Source of the DNA: Nostoc sp. UHCC 0926
GTDB taxonomy: Bacteria; Cyanobacteriota; Cyanobacteriia; Cyanobacteriales; Nostocaceae
Assembly: GCF_028623165.1 (NCBI RefSeq)
Contig: NZ_CP117771.1
Location: forward strand, 1-64,000
DNA: 64,000 nucleotides
Reading direction: 5' to 3'
A program made the translations under genes and the position numbers. The notes beneath the pieces are model-generated. The model worked only from the letters and a program-made list of their open reading frames with translations. It did no database searches and had not been told where the DNA came from. Positions 16,256 to 24,928 of the stretch are shown piece by piece; within the stretch, counting starts at the first letter, position 1, and each line of letters begins with the position of its first letter.

Positions 16256-16293
16256 TGACAGTAGCCCCACTAAAATGTGGGGTAACTTTTTTG
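16256..16293 (+). terminator. Rho-independent terminator
   Basis: AGCCCCAC pairs with GTGGGGT around TAAAAT and is followed by AACTTTTTT. It closes the small-protein cluster. Confidence 0.75.
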
Positions 16294-16319
16294 CCCGCCC
16301 ACCCTTAACCGTAAAAGCT

Positions 16320-16865
16320 TTATTTTACCGAAGATGCAGGTTCGCATCCCACCCCACCAAATGTTGTAATTGTCCGACTAGAAAGTTTACTAGTCATTAA
16401 CTCATTAATCTGCTGATTTGAAAGTTGAGTTGGCTTGACTTCGACTGTGGGTGCAGTTCCTCCCCTGTTGACTTGAATAATGGAATTAGCCCAATAAAAC
16501 TGCTGTTGAGAAGGTTGTGAATAAACAGGATAACAGCCTTTCGAGGCGATCGCTAATTTATGTTCTACGCTAGAAACTGATGGCAGAGAAATACCAGCAC
16601 GAACTAATTTTGCCTCTCCTACTGGGCCCCACAAACGTAATTGTTGATTGACACAACGTTTTCCATCCTTGAGAGGGGCAATGATATTGCCACAAACTTT
16701 AACATCCACGTCATACATCGGCGGATAATCAGGCACAGTTTGAGCTTGAGCTTGAGTCGTATTCCTCTCATCCTTGCCACTGACATTTACAGTAGTAGGG
16801 GTACAAGCTGTAGCTATACCTCCTATTACCAGCAGCCAAAGCCAGTTAACTTTGCAGGTAAACAT
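16320..16865 (-). CDS. Probable lipoprotein of the leftward transfer operon
   Basis: A 181-residue protein. The N-terminus MFTCKVNWLWLLVIGGIATAC is a signal sequence ending at Cys21 in a loose lipobox (ATAC). The mature part is Thr/Gln/Pro-rich with four further Cys and a C-terminal VGCEP segment. Small lipoproteins are common in T4SS (VirB7 role) and in mobilisation operons. Which of these applies, if any, is unknown. It follows the membrane protein gene at 17018 on the same strand, separated by a long hairpin. Confidence 0.6.
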   Translation of the reverse strand: MFTCKVNWLWLLVIGGIATACTPTTVNVSGKDERNTTQAQAQTVPDYPPMYDVDVKVCGNIIAPLKDGKRCVNQQLRLWGPVGEAKLVRAGISLPSVSSVEHKLAIASKGCYPVYSQPSQQQFYWANSIIQVNRGGTAPTVEVKPTQLSNQQINELMTSKLSSRTITTFGGVGCEPASSVK

Positions 16866-16914
16866 CTGCTGAATCCTCTTCTACGATTGAGAAATTGACA
16901 ACTTATTTTTTAAC

Positions 16915-17036
16915 TTAAACCCCGTCTATTTTGAAACCTGGAGTTTTTAAGGAGAGTGTATTATTCGGTCGTGGCTTGAGTTCTGAGCTTTACTCTAATT
17001 CCAAAAAACTATGGTTTTCAAGGTAGACGCGGTTTA
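16915..17036. repeat. Long imperfect inverted repeat (about 37-bp arms) between two leftward genes
   Basis: The left arm 16915-16951 (TTAAACCCCGTCTATTTTGA...) and the right arm 17001-17036 (...TCAAGGTAGACGCGGTTTAG) are reverse complements apart from scattered mismatches. The right arm includes the last codons of the gene ending at 17018. As RNA it would fold into a long stem at the 3' end of that message. Confidence 0.5.
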
Positions 17037-17803
17037 GATACAAACTGGCGCTGATTGCTAGGTGATGTCCATAACGTGCAGAACCCGGATGAGGCTTTTC
17101 TGTTACTTGCTCCAATTTCCAGTGTTACCCCCAAACGCTTGACATCCTTAGCACAAGTAAGTTGACCGTTTTGGTCACGACTGAGCAAATCTTGATTCCA
17201 TTGCATTAGGTTGTGAGCAAACTTACCTTCATTACTGGTTGCCCATTCCAAAGCATTGGCTTGGGCTTGTGTGAGTTGGCGTAGCCCAGCAGGATCTAGA
17301 TGAGTGGATTGATACCAGGACATTCCACCTACACTTACCAGTCCACCCACTCCAGCTGCAATTAATAGCAGTATTCCCGCAGCAATTAGAGAGGGAACTG
17401 AATGAATAGCACGCTCAAATTCAGTACGCCTAATTAATCCCGTCACAGCCTGAGCGATCGCTTTTTGCTGACCTTTTACTGCTGCCTTTTCATATGTCTG
17501 GAGATGGTCATAAAGCTGCGTTTGCCACAGGTCAAACATTGCTTCCATTTCTTTGGGATTGTCTTCCAACAGCACTTGTAGCCTGCCAGTAGCAATCATC
17601 ATCAGAAATGCTGGGTCATCAGGGTCTAGTCCGGTTTGGACTACAATTTCCCAGACCCTAGCTTTAAATGAATCATCTTTACCTCGAATGGCTAAATCTA
17701 GTAAAGTTGGGTAAGGAATTTGGCTCAGTCCTTTGCCTCTAGCGGCTACTGAATCCAAAAACTCATCGTCTAAATCGAGTTCTTCAGTGTGAGAATTACT
17801 CAT
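17018..17803 (-). CDS. Membrane-anchored plasmid protein (DUF6753-like)
   Basis: A 261-residue protein. An acidic N-terminus (MSNSHTEELDLDDEFLDSVA) is followed by a helical domain (LARGKDD...PDDPAFLMMIATGRLQVLL-like) and one strong membrane segment (VPSLIAAGILLLIAAGVGGLVSV). The outer or periplasmic C-terminal part has two Cys residues. I recall a DUF6753 family of this size on cyanobacterial plasmids, which fits, but I could not search. The start is taken at ATG 17803, 19 bases after the previous stop. It is the fourth gene of an actin-like/partner/MobD operon. Confidence 0.65.
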   Translation of the reverse strand: MSNSHTEELDLDDEFLDSVAARGKGLSQIPYPTLLDLAIRGKDDSFKARVWEIVVQTGLDPDDPAFLMMIATGRLQVLLEDNPKEMEAMFDLWQTQLYDHLQTYEKAAVKGQQKAIAQAVTGLIRRTEFERAIHSVPSLIAAGILLLIAAGVGGLVSVGGMSWYQSTHLDPAGLRQLTQAQANALEWATSNEGKFAHNLMQWNQDLLSRDQNGQLTCAKDVKRLGVTLEIGASNRKASSGFCTLWTSPSNQRQFVSKPRLP

Positions 17804-17822
17804 ATTTGTATTTGCTTTTAGA

Positions 17823-18593
17823 CTACTTCTTGGTAGCAACCTTGCTGTTGACATTAGCATCATCAACTTTTTCTGTTGGGGAAGTAATTGAAGCTGCCGG
17901 AAGGTTCCAAATTTTAGCTTGATCAATTTCCTCAGAAGCTTTTTTGAGAAAATTGTGTAATCGCTGCTTACCCAATACACCTAACTCTCCATAATCTCTA
18001 GCCGCAGAAAAATTTATCTGATTGGCATCAAGGATATCCCGCTCTCGATAGCTGAACTTGGGAAAATTGATTACAGCTACTTTATGAGCTTTGATTAAAT
18101 CCTGTAAATTCTTACGTCCATCTACGTGTTTCCAATCATCGCATAAACCACAATTGCGTACAAAGATATGCTTAATTTTGTTCTCAAAGCGTTCGAGAGA
18201 TTGCATAAATAATTGAACGCTGTCATATCCACCACTACAAACAAACCACTTATATATTTTGACCTTATTTTTCCCAGTAAGTTCTAGAATTTGATTACGC
18301 TCAATCCAATCAGTTACTGCTGGGTATACTTGAGCAGGTAAATTGACAATGACAGAAGTTGTTAGCGCTAAATTAAAAATTTCATCAGCATCGTAAGCTT
18401 TACGCTCTGATTCGCTAAAAACTGCTGTTTTATGATTGTCTGGGTAAAATGCGCCCACATCTGGATTACTTTTGTCTGCTTCTACCAACTCATAAGAAAG
18501 TTTATTGTCAATGCAGTATTGCACCATAACCCGTGCAAACAAAGACTTGCCAACTCCACCTTTTTCACCATCCATGAAGTGAATTGCTGCCAT
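17823..18593 (-). CDS. MobD/ParA-like ATPase of the mobilisation region
   Basis: A 256-residue P-loop ATPase of the ParA/MinD class. It starts MAAIHFMDGEKGGVGKSLFA, where EKGGVGKS is a full deviant Walker A with its signature Lys, followed by the A'-like VEADKSNPDVG. Such solitary ParA-like proteins in mobilisation regions are named MobD or TraL and may position the transfer apparatus. AGGAGA lies just before the ATG. It is in an operon after the second parM-like pair. It lacks the usual ParB partner. Confidence 0.75.
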   Translation of the reverse strand: MAAIHFMDGEKGGVGKSLFARVMVQYCIDNKLSYELVEADKSNPDVGAFYPDNHKTAVFSESERKAYDADEIFNLALTTSVIVNLPAQVYPAVTDWIERNQILELTGKNKVKIYKWFVCSGGYDSVQLFMQSLERFENKIKHIFVRNCGLCDDWKHVDGRKNLQDLIKAHKVAVINFPKFSYRERDILDANQINFSAARDYGELGVLGKQRLHNFLKKASEEIDQAKIWNLPAASITSPTEKVDDANVNSKVATKK

Positions 18594-18638
18594 CTTAAAT
18601 CTCCTTTCTGATTTGACTAAATGTGCATTAATAAATAC

Positions 18639-19277
18639 TTAAATATTCTCAAACATATCGTCTGTTTCATCATAGAAAGAACCCTCACCAGGAATGAAGG
18701 AATCAGAATCTATTTTGTGTTTTGGCTGGTTGTCACTATTACTACTGCCATTGCCTCTAGTTTTACCTTTAGCGCTAGCATTACTATCATTCTCATCATC
18801 AATACCACCGCTATTACCAATTTCTAGCCCGAACATAGTAGCAAGCGTTTGAGGATTGGTCATAGTGCTGAGAGGTACAGGCAAAACATCACTTGATTTA
18901 TGCGGTAATCCTAGTTCCATTCGCAAATAAGCCAAATGTTGCTCCAGGGCATGACAACAAATTAACCCTACCTGACGCACCTCTTTATCACTAATTTGTA
19001 CATCCGCATTTGCTTGAGCTTGATATGCTAAAGGCAACCAACACATTCGTAATGCCTGTAATACCATCTCTTTGCTAGTACTGACCCCATTTCCTTTTTG
19101 CAAATATATAATTAGCTTTGCATCAACAGTATTTGAGTAAGCACGAAGCCGAAGAGTCAAATTTTTATATTGTCTTTGTCTGTCAGTATCAGTTCCTTCA
19201 GGTAGTCTGCGACTACCGCTACTATTGGGCTGTCTATTATTGTCATTATTTTTGGGTTGTTTTTTATTTGTAGTCAT
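18639..19277 (-). CDS. Partner of the second actin-like protein (ParR-role candidate)
   Basis: A 212-residue protein. A disordered, Asn/Gln-rich N-terminus (1-35) leads to a basic helical core (KNLTLRLRAYSNTVDAKLIIYL, KEMVLQALRMCWLPLAY), compatible with a ribbon-helix-helix adaptor. A long Ser/Asn/Gly-rich tail ends in an acidic stretch (YDETDDMFENI). The ATG overlaps the upstream stop by 4 bases. The core and its position suggest that it binds the 11-bp iterons at 20591-20784 and caps the actin-like filament. Confidence 0.6.
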   Translation of the reverse strand: MTTNKKQPKNNDNNRQPNSSGSRRLPEGTDTDRQRQYKNLTLRLRAYSNTVDAKLIIYLQKGNGVSTSKEMVLQALRMCWLPLAYQAQANADVQISDKEVRQVGLICCHALEQHLAYLRMELGLPHKSSDVLPVPLSTMTNPQTLATMFGLEIGNSGGIDDENDSNASAKGKTRGNGSSNSDNQPKHKIDSDSFIPGEGSFYDETDDMFENI

Positions 19278-20422
19278 GCTATCTTCTCGATTTGCGCTCT
19301 AAACCGCATAAACAAACCAAACGCATCAATCAACCTAAACGACAAAGCTTCCTGCTCTCGGAAAGTATGGCAATAATCATTACTTTTATCCTTGAATACT
19401 TCTTGTACCTGTTGCTGTAAGTCAGCACCCCAATAAGTTGAAATTTCTTGAAAGCACTCTTGTAACTCTTGCTCTAAGTACAATGCTGCGCCACCACTCA
19501 AAATCACCTCGTTCACCGCAGGTAAAGTTGATTCCAGCCAATCGTAAAGCCTAGACCAATACTCAGCTTTAGCAGTAGCAATGGCATTAACAATCATCTG
19601 CAATTCATAATCAAGATTTTTAGGTTCTCTACTTTTGACTAGAGTGCGAATTGCTTGGTTGTCAGGTGTGATATCTGAACCGGCTGCATAGATGGCAGAG
19701 GTCAAAGCAGTGGCATCCTGTCCCGATGTGCGCTCAATTACTCGCTTTACCATTTGGTGAAAGCCCAGCCCATTGGTGTAACCCGCCGTCATCTTGCCCC
19801 GTTCAAATAATAGAAGGCTGGTATTGCGATGCCCGAACATTAGCACTGCGATGGTTTGAGCGTTAAACCATTCTTTACCATTCTGGCGTTGGCGAATCAT
19901 TGCCAATCCCGCACCTTCGGGTAAGCACTCGAATCGCTCCAATTTCACTCGCAACCTTTGACCCCGAAACCTAAAATCCTTGAGTGCAGACTGCAACTGT
20001 TGCTCAAATGCTTGGCGATTTTGATATTCACCATAGGGCAGTAGTGAGGTCAGTGATAGTGAAAACCTGTTAGGCAATTTGTTGTGTTGAGCGATCGCAC
20101 CAATAACCGCCAAGGCTTTGTGAATTGAGGTTTCGTACTTGAGCTTATCGAGTCTGGCAGATGCTGAAAACTGCTGTGCCAGGAATCCCACTACCGTACA
20201 TTGTGTATCTCCATCCGCAGGACTTGACACCCAGGCTTCATCTACTGGTTTAGGAGATTCAAGACCCTTGCGACTTGACATATAAGCGTCAATCGAACTT
20301 TGAGGCAACTTCAGCATCTCTGGTTCCATTGTCATCAAACATGGTTTGCCTTCAGTTGCTAGTTCGTAAACAATCTTGGTCAAGGAAGCACCAGGGTCAA
20401 AACTGACTATCAAGTTTGACAT
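19274..20422 (-). CDS. Actin-like plasmid segregation ATPase, second copy
   Basis: A 382-residue actin-fold protein. Phosphate-1 is VSFDPGASLTKIVY (about 5-18), phosphate-2 region VLMFGHRNTSLLLF and the adenosine motif VILSGGAALYLE. It is clearly different from the copy at 11082, so these are two independent type II partition systems rather than a duplication. It leads a leftward operon: actin-like protein, partner, MobD-like ATPase, membrane protein. The upstream DNA contains two clusters of 11-bp repeats like the R1 parC centromere. Confidence 0.8.
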   Translation of the reverse strand: MSNLIVSFDPGASLTKIVYELATEGKPCLMTMEPEMLKLPQSSIDAYMSSRKGLESPKPVDEAWVSSPADGDTQCTVVGFLAQQFSASARLDKLKYETSIHKALAVIGAIAQHNKLPNRFSLSLTSLLPYGEYQNRQAFEQQLQSALKDFRFRGQRLRVKLERFECLPEGAGLAMIRQRQNGKEWFNAQTIAVLMFGHRNTSLLLFERGKMTAGYTNGLGFHQMVKRVIERTSGQDATALTSAIYAAGSDITPDNQAIRTLVKSREPKNLDYELQMIVNAIATAKAEYWSRLYDWLESTLPAVNEVILSGGAALYLEQELQECFQEISTYWGADLQQQVQEVFKDKSNDYCHTFREQEALSFRLIDAFGLFMRFRAQIEKIA

Positions 20423-20590
20423 TGACTGTGGTTCACCTCAAAGCTTTACTTTAAGTTAAGTGCAAATATAAATCATGCCAATCTACCCACTGACCATTTT
20501 TATCAGGCGAAAAATTAGCCCATTGGTTATTTTTTGGCTGCATTTTCTCAAGTAGTTATTTTTATGCTATTGAATTCGATTCAAAAATAC

Positions 20591-20784
20591 GCCACTCAAA
20601 TGCCAATTCAACGCCACTTAAGCGTCACTTGAGCGCCAATTCAATCCCAATTGAGCGCCAATTCAACGCCACTGCATACATTATGTATATATTATTCTTA
20701 TCAATAACTAAGCTTATTGACAATAAAATGGTCAAAAAATGCCAATTCAGTGCCACTTAAATGCCAACTCAATGCCACTGATGT
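20591..20784. promoter_or_regulatory. parC: parC-like centromere: two clusters of 11-bp iterons
   Basis: Perfectly phased 11-bp units of the form GCCAMTTNARY. Cluster 1 (20591-20678) has eight units: GCCACTCAAAT, GCCAATTCAAC, GCCACTTAAGC, GTCACTTGAGC, GCCAATTCAAT, CCCAATTGAGC, GCCAATTCAAC and a degenerate last one. Cluster 2 (20741-20784) has four. The 62-bp spacer between them is AT-rich. R1 parC has the same plan (two clusters of 11-bp repeats around a promoter), so this is a strong candidate binding site for the partner at 18639. Confidence 0.8.
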
Positions 20785-20849
20785 TTTTAATTTGAGTAGC
20801 CCAAAAAAACCTTTGGTGAGTAGCAAGCTATGTTGCTGTCCGGACATTT

Positions 20850-20960
20850 TTTCTAGGGAGAAAAAACGCACCCCCCAGGTGCGGCAACAAACTTGCCCTC
20901 CTTTCACGGTTCCCCTACCTAAGTAGGTCAACCACCGTGACAGAGGGGAAGATGATACGA
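20850..20960. promoter_or_regulatory. oriT: Candidate origin of transfer (hairpin-rich region before mobC-mobA)
   Basis: Several small inverted repeats are packed here: GCACC...GGTGC (20868-20882), GGCAA-CAAAC-TTGCC (20883-20897), CACGGT...ACCGTG (20905-20939) and CCTACCTAAGTAGG (20914-20927). oriT sites normally lie beside the relaxase gene and contain such dyads. The nick position cannot be read from sequence alone. Confidence 0.5.
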
Positions 20961-21178
20961 AAATTCTCTCTGGGAGTTCAGCCTGGAAAATTTCTGCAAG
21001 GTTTGGGCAAATTAGCTTTTTAATTGCGCGATGGGCTACGCCGTAGGCGATCGCATTTCATTATCTCGCATCGCATCTTGGCATCGAACCAGAATCGTAA
21101 GTAACCGCTTGGTCAATGACAAATGATAGTGCTGTCGTCAAACTTAAAACAGCTAATGACTAATGCATCAATAATGCA

Positions 21179-21535
21179 ATGCGACAAAAACGCTCACACA
21201 GGATAGACATTAGACTGACTTTGGCAGAATACGAGAAAGCACAGTTAATGGCAGATGAAAATAATCTCACTATGAGTGAGTTGTTTCGTGCCAAGACTCT
21301 GAAAAATAGATTGCCCAGGCGTGTCACCAAAGTAGCAGGCCAAACTTACTGGGAGTTGGGGAAAATAGGTAACAATCTCAACCAAATAGCTAAAGCAATC
21401 AATACTTCAGTACTCATGGGAGAACCTGTAGTCGTAGATAGAGCATTGTTGTCACAGGTAAGAGATTTGGTGAAACAGGTGCGGCGAGAGATTGCTGAAA
21501 TTGATTTAATCACTGATTTACAAGATGAAGGATGA
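21179..21535 (+). CDS. mobC: MobC-type relaxosome accessory protein
   Basis: A 118-residue protein. The N-terminal half (RIDIRLTLAEYEKAQLMADE, LTMSELFRAKTL) is a ribbon-helix-helix DNA-binding unit. The C-terminal half carries the MobC hallmark ELGKIGNNLNQIAKAIN followed by a helix ending QVRREI. It binds oriT and opens the strands for the relaxase. Its stop overlaps the mobA start by 4 bases (ATGA), so the two are co-translated. Confidence 0.9.
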   Translation: MRQKRSHRIDIRLTLAEYEKAQLMADENNLTMSELFRAKTLKNRLPRRVTKVAGQTYWELGKIGNNLNQIAKAINTSVLMGEPVVVDRALLSQVRDLVKQVRREIAEIDLITDLQDEG

Positions 21536-23058
21536 TTGGCAAGCACATCAAAGGTAAAAGTTTTCGGGGACTGCTAAACTACCTCTTTGGCAAAGATGGA
21601 GCAAGACAAATCGGTGGGAATATGGAAGGAACAAACCCACGCGAACTAGCAGCTGAATTTGGTATATCTCGAAGATTAAACCCGAAGGTGAACAGGGCTG
21701 TTTATCACGCTTCTCTCAGTTTGGCCCACAAAGAGAGTTTAGATGATGACACTTGGGATGAAATCGCCCAAAAGTATCTGCAAGCAATGGGTTTTGATAT
21801 GAACCAATATGTCGTAGTGCGGCATACTGACCGGACTCATGAACACATACATATTGCTGCCAGTCGCATTCAATTAGATGGCACTACAGTTTCTGATAGC
21901 TGGGACGATCGCAGAAGTGAAGCGGTAATTCGCAAGTTGGAGCAGGAATACAATTTGCAATCGGTGCAACCAAGTTGGGAAAAAGATAAGCACAGTCCAA
22001 CTACTGGCGAACGTAGGCAACTTGCCAGAACTGGAGAGGAAAGCGTTAGAGTGAGACTCCAGCGATGCCTTCGGCGGGCGTTGCCAACGCTCGACCAAGC
22101 AACACACGACCATCCCACTATGCCAGAGTTAATAGAGCGAATGCAACAACAAGGTATTAATGTCCGTGTTGGTTATACTCGCACAGGCATTGTCAAAGGC
22201 ATTAGTTACCAACTTGATGGTGTGGCTTTTAGTGGTACGCATCTGGGTAAAGCATATACCTTTCCTGGTTTACAAAAGCATCGAGGTGTAAACTACAGTC
22301 CCAAGCGGGATGACAAACGCATCCAGAAACTTATGGAGCAAGCTGTCGAAAATCTCACACCAGCAGTGCCTTCAAAACAGGATGACAAACGTATTCAGAA
22401 ATTCATGGAACAAGCTGTTGAAAATCCTACGCCAGCAGTTACTCAAACAAACTCCTTGCCTATACCACAACCAACAAACTGGGAGCAAATACGCCTAAAC
22501 TTAAGCCAGCAGTACAATTTACCCAATTCTCTGCTCACAGAATTGTATGAAAAGGGTTGGCTCTATGCAAATCTTGCAGGTCAAGCAATATTTGTGGAAC
22601 GCACACTCGATGATCTTCCAACTCTTGCCAAGCAGCTAGAACCAACAGGTGACTTCACCGCTATTCCCCTGAACTCTGAAGCGAGGAAAAATGGTAGTTT
22701 TTGGATTGCTACAGATGCCACAGTAGAAAGAGCAGTACTACTAAGTGACCCGATTGAAGTTCTCTCTGTCATTGCCTTAGAATCAACTGTTGACAAAGAA
22801 AAGCGCAAACCGACATTGTATTGGAGTGTAGGCGATAGCGAGCAAATACCTTTAGAATTTTTGCGAGCGATCGATACAGTAGTCATCGCTTTTAAAGATA
22901 ATGATAAAGTTGAGGACTTGATAGCTGAGATACTAGCTGAACTACCTCAAGCCAAAAAAGTTTCTCCCGGTGAAGCTGGTTGGAATGGAATGCTGACTAA
23001 CAATCACTCGCAACCCAACCAAAGCCGAATACCAGAGCTTCAAGGTTGGGAACTTTGA
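21532..23058 (+). CDS. mobA: Relaxase/mobilisation nuclease (MOBP-like) with C-terminal extension
   Basis: A 508-residue protein. The relaxase domain (about 1-260) has a Tyr in LLNYLFG (residue 17) near the N-terminus as candidate nicking residue. The metal site is in HTDRTHEHIHIAASRI (His98, 103, 105, 107), and a DNA-binding segment follows (LIERMQQQGINVRVGYTRTG). A duplicated motif DDKRIQKxMEQAVENxTPAV (two copies, about 263-301) forms a linker. The C-terminal region (about 310-505) looks like a Toprim/primase-associated domain (VIALESTVDKEKRK, VVIAFKDNDK). It cleaves one strand at oriT and pilots it to the recipient. Confidence 0.9.
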   Translation: MIGKHIKGKSFRGLLNYLFGKDGARQIGGNMEGTNPRELAAEFGISRRLNPKVNRAVYHASLSLAHKESLDDDTWDEIAQKYLQAMGFDMNQYVVVRHTDRTHEHIHIAASRIQLDGTTVSDSWDDRRSEAVIRKLEQEYNLQSVQPSWEKDKHSPTTGERRQLARTGEESVRVRLQRCLRRALPTLDQATHDHPTMPELIERMQQQGINVRVGYTRTGIVKGISYQLDGVAFSGTHLGKAYTFPGLQKHRGVNYSPKRDDKRIQKLMEQAVENLTPAVPSKQDDKRIQKFMEQAVENPTPAVTQTNSLPIPQPTNWEQIRLNLSQQYNLPNSLLTELYEKGWLYANLAGQAIFVERTLDDLPTLAKQLEPTGDFTAIPLNSEARKNGSFWIATDATVERAVLLSDPIEVLSVIALESTVDKEKRKPTLYWSVGDSEQIPLEFLRAIDTVVIAFKDNDKVEDLIAEILAELPQAKKVSPGEAGWNGMLTNNHSQPNQSRIPELQGWEL

Positions 23059-23373
23059 TATCAGTTATCATTAAAAGAAACACCATCCCATCGACTAAGG
23101 AACAGCCAGCACCCGCAGGTGACTTTGGCTGCTAAGTTATCGGCGAGATAGTAGTTTGGATGTTGTCTGTCAGCATTTAGGGCTTCATGAACCGACACGC
23201 TCAGATGAAAATTTGAACAACACCTGTAATATTTTCATTGCCATACCAAATGGCTATCGCTTGCCAGTAGATGTTGTAAATATATAGTTGTCACCCCGAT
23301 CTGAAATCCCTGGGAAAACGGAATCGGACAGACCTATTTTCAAATATTTGGTATGAACTGTGTAATCAATCTC
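23059..23373. other. Intergenic region, no gene seen
   Basis: The 315 bases between mobA and the tetR stop hold no credible frame, tRNA or clear terminator. One weak dyad (CAGCCAGCACCCGCAGGTGACTTTGGCTG) lies near 23102-23132. Confidence 0.4.
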
Positions 23374-23922
23374 CTACAAATTTTGGCACAGTTGTTGTGG
23401 CAATTGTTTCATCACACGGACAAAAGGAGCCACATCATCCAAACCCTGCGCTACAATCAGAGCGCCTTGAATGGCAATAGCAGCATCTTCCCCACGCTCA
23501 TGAGCCAGCGTCTCATCTAATCCGGCTGCCCTCAAAACATTTGCTATTTCATCAATCCAGGTTCGTAATAGTGTTTGCACCTTGGTATGAAAGATATCTC
23601 GTGCTGACCCCATCAACAAGATGGCACACATACAGGGTTGTTGTCCGCCTTCATATAGCTCGTTAATCTGCTCACACATCTTAGTCAACCGAGTGAGCGC
23701 ATCCCCTCCACCGCGAAGTATCTGTAAAATGTGTTCCTCCAACCAACATTCCATGAAATCCAACACCGCCGTCACCATTTCATCCTTCCCACCGGGGAAG
23801 TGATGATAAAGACTGGCTTTCCCCAAACCTGTCGCTTGTGAAATTTTCGATAAAGTCGCCCCATCGTAACCATACTGTCGAAACAGTTGTAGCAAGCAGG
23901 GAATATAAGTATTTTTTGCCAT
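23374..23922 (-). CDS. TetR-family transcriptional repressor
   Basis: A 182-residue protein. The N-terminal HTH reads LFRQYGYDGATLSKISQATG and then GKASLYHHFPGGKDEMV (YHHF recognition helix end). The C-terminal domain (WLEEHILQILRGGGDALTRL, CAILLMGSARD) resembles the C-terminal domain of AcrR/YcdC-like repressors that sense small molecules. It is divergent from a GST gene. Two palindromes in the gap (23956-23999) are likely operators controlling both directions. Confidence 0.9.
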   Translation of the reverse strand: MAKNTYIPCLLQLFRQYGYDGATLSKISQATGLGKASLYHHFPGGKDEMVTAVLDFMECWLEEHILQILRGGGDALTRLTKMCEQINELYEGGQQPCMCAILLMGSARDIFHTKVQTLLRTWIDEIANVLRAAGLDETLAHERGEDAAIAIQGALIVAQGLDDVAPFVRVMKQLPQQLCQNL

Positions 23923-23955
23923 TTACAGAAATTGAAATCTCATCTCTTGACATTA

Positions 23956-24011
23956 TACCGAACGATTGGTACAGTTATTTTGTACCGAACGCTTGGTACA
24001 AAATAACTGTA
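23956..24011. promoter_or_regulatory. Tandem TetR operators within a large palindrome
   Basis: TACCGAACGATTGGTA (23956-23971) and GTACCGAACGCTTGGTAC (23982-23999) share the core ACCGAACGNTTGGT. The second lies in a 42-bp inverted repeat (23970-24011) with perfect 17-bp arms. The spacing (26 bp) would put two dimers on nearly the same DNA face. Confidence 0.75.
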
Positions 24012-24190
24012 CCAATTCCTTAATTTGCAGGGATGTCTATGCACCATCTCAAATCGCAAGAGGTGTCAGTTGACAACGGGAGAAATCAACTTGCCGTGAC
24101 TATCTCTGATTGCTGTCGTTCTTATTCCCGTTAGACCGCTAATTTTTAACCTAACAGTGCTTCTTTTTACAGAATATTGAGGATTAACCA

Positions 24191-24808
24191 ATGATTAAGC
24201 TTTATGGTCACGAACTCTCTGGTAACAGCTATAAGGTCAAGCTCTTGCTATCACTATTGGGCATTGAACATGAATGGATTAAGGTCGATTTGCTGAAGGG
24301 GGAACACAAAGCGTCTGAATTTCAGTCGCTTAATCCCTTCGGTCAAGTTCCCGTATTAGTGGATGGCGACACAATTATAAAAGACGCACAGGCAATTTTG
24401 GTTTATTTGGCTCGTTTTTATGGTGGTGAACAATGGTTGCCACTGGATGCTGTCTCACTTAGTCAGGTTGTACGTTGGCTATCTACAACTGCGGGTGAAG
24501 TGCGTCAGGGGCCAGAATCGGCTCGTTTGTACTATCTGTTTAATGCCACCAGTATTGATATTGACAGAGCTAAACAAAAAGCAGAGTTTATTCTTACACA
24601 ACTTAACCAACATTTGCGCGATCGCCAATGGTTAGAGTTCGAGCGGATAACTATTGCAGATATAGCAGTATTCCCCTATGTTGCCTTAGCACCAGATGGC
24701 AAAATTGCTCTTGACTCTTATCCTCATATTCTGGCATGGATTGAGCGAGTTAAGACCCTTCCCGGTTTTATAGGAATGCAAGGAATTGCAGCACCTGCCT
24801 TGGTATAG
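24191..24808 (+). CDS. Glutathione S-transferase family protein
   Basis: A 205-residue protein of standard cytosolic GST size. The thioredoxin-fold half is MIKLYGHELSGNSYKVKLLL with Ser11 in the active-site position and the cis-proline in QVPVLVDG; DAQAI replaces the usual glutathione-contacting ES. The all-helical half contains the conserved ITIADIAVFPYV N-capping box. It likely conjugates glutathione to electrophiles. It is divergent from the tetR gene and probably repressed by it; GGATTAA precedes the ATG. Confidence 0.9.
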   Translation: MIKLYGHELSGNSYKVKLLLSLLGIEHEWIKVDLLKGEHKASEFQSLNPFGQVPVLVDGDTIIKDAQAILVYLARFYGGEQWLPLDAVSLSQVVRWLSTTAGEVRQGPESARLYYLFNATSIDIDRAKQKAEFILTQLNQHLRDRQWLEFERITIADIAVFPYVALAPDGKIALDSYPHILAWIERVKTLPGFIGMQGIAAPALV

Positions 24809-24928
24809 GCAAATAACACCCAGTTTAGATGGAGAAGGTAGAGAGTCAGAGGAATTTTTTCCCTTCTCTGCTCCCCTGTCTTTTCTCTATCTTCCCCTGT
24901 TTTTAGATATGTAAAAATAAAGAGTTAT

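Noticed and set aside
20591..20784. Possible CRISPR array
   Set aside because: The repeat is 11 bp and directly contiguous, which fits a centromere, not CRISPR.
20701..20931. Short frames on both strands between the iterons and mobC
   Set aside because: They run through the iterons and the hairpin-rich region and have no ribosome sites; a cis-acting function fits better.
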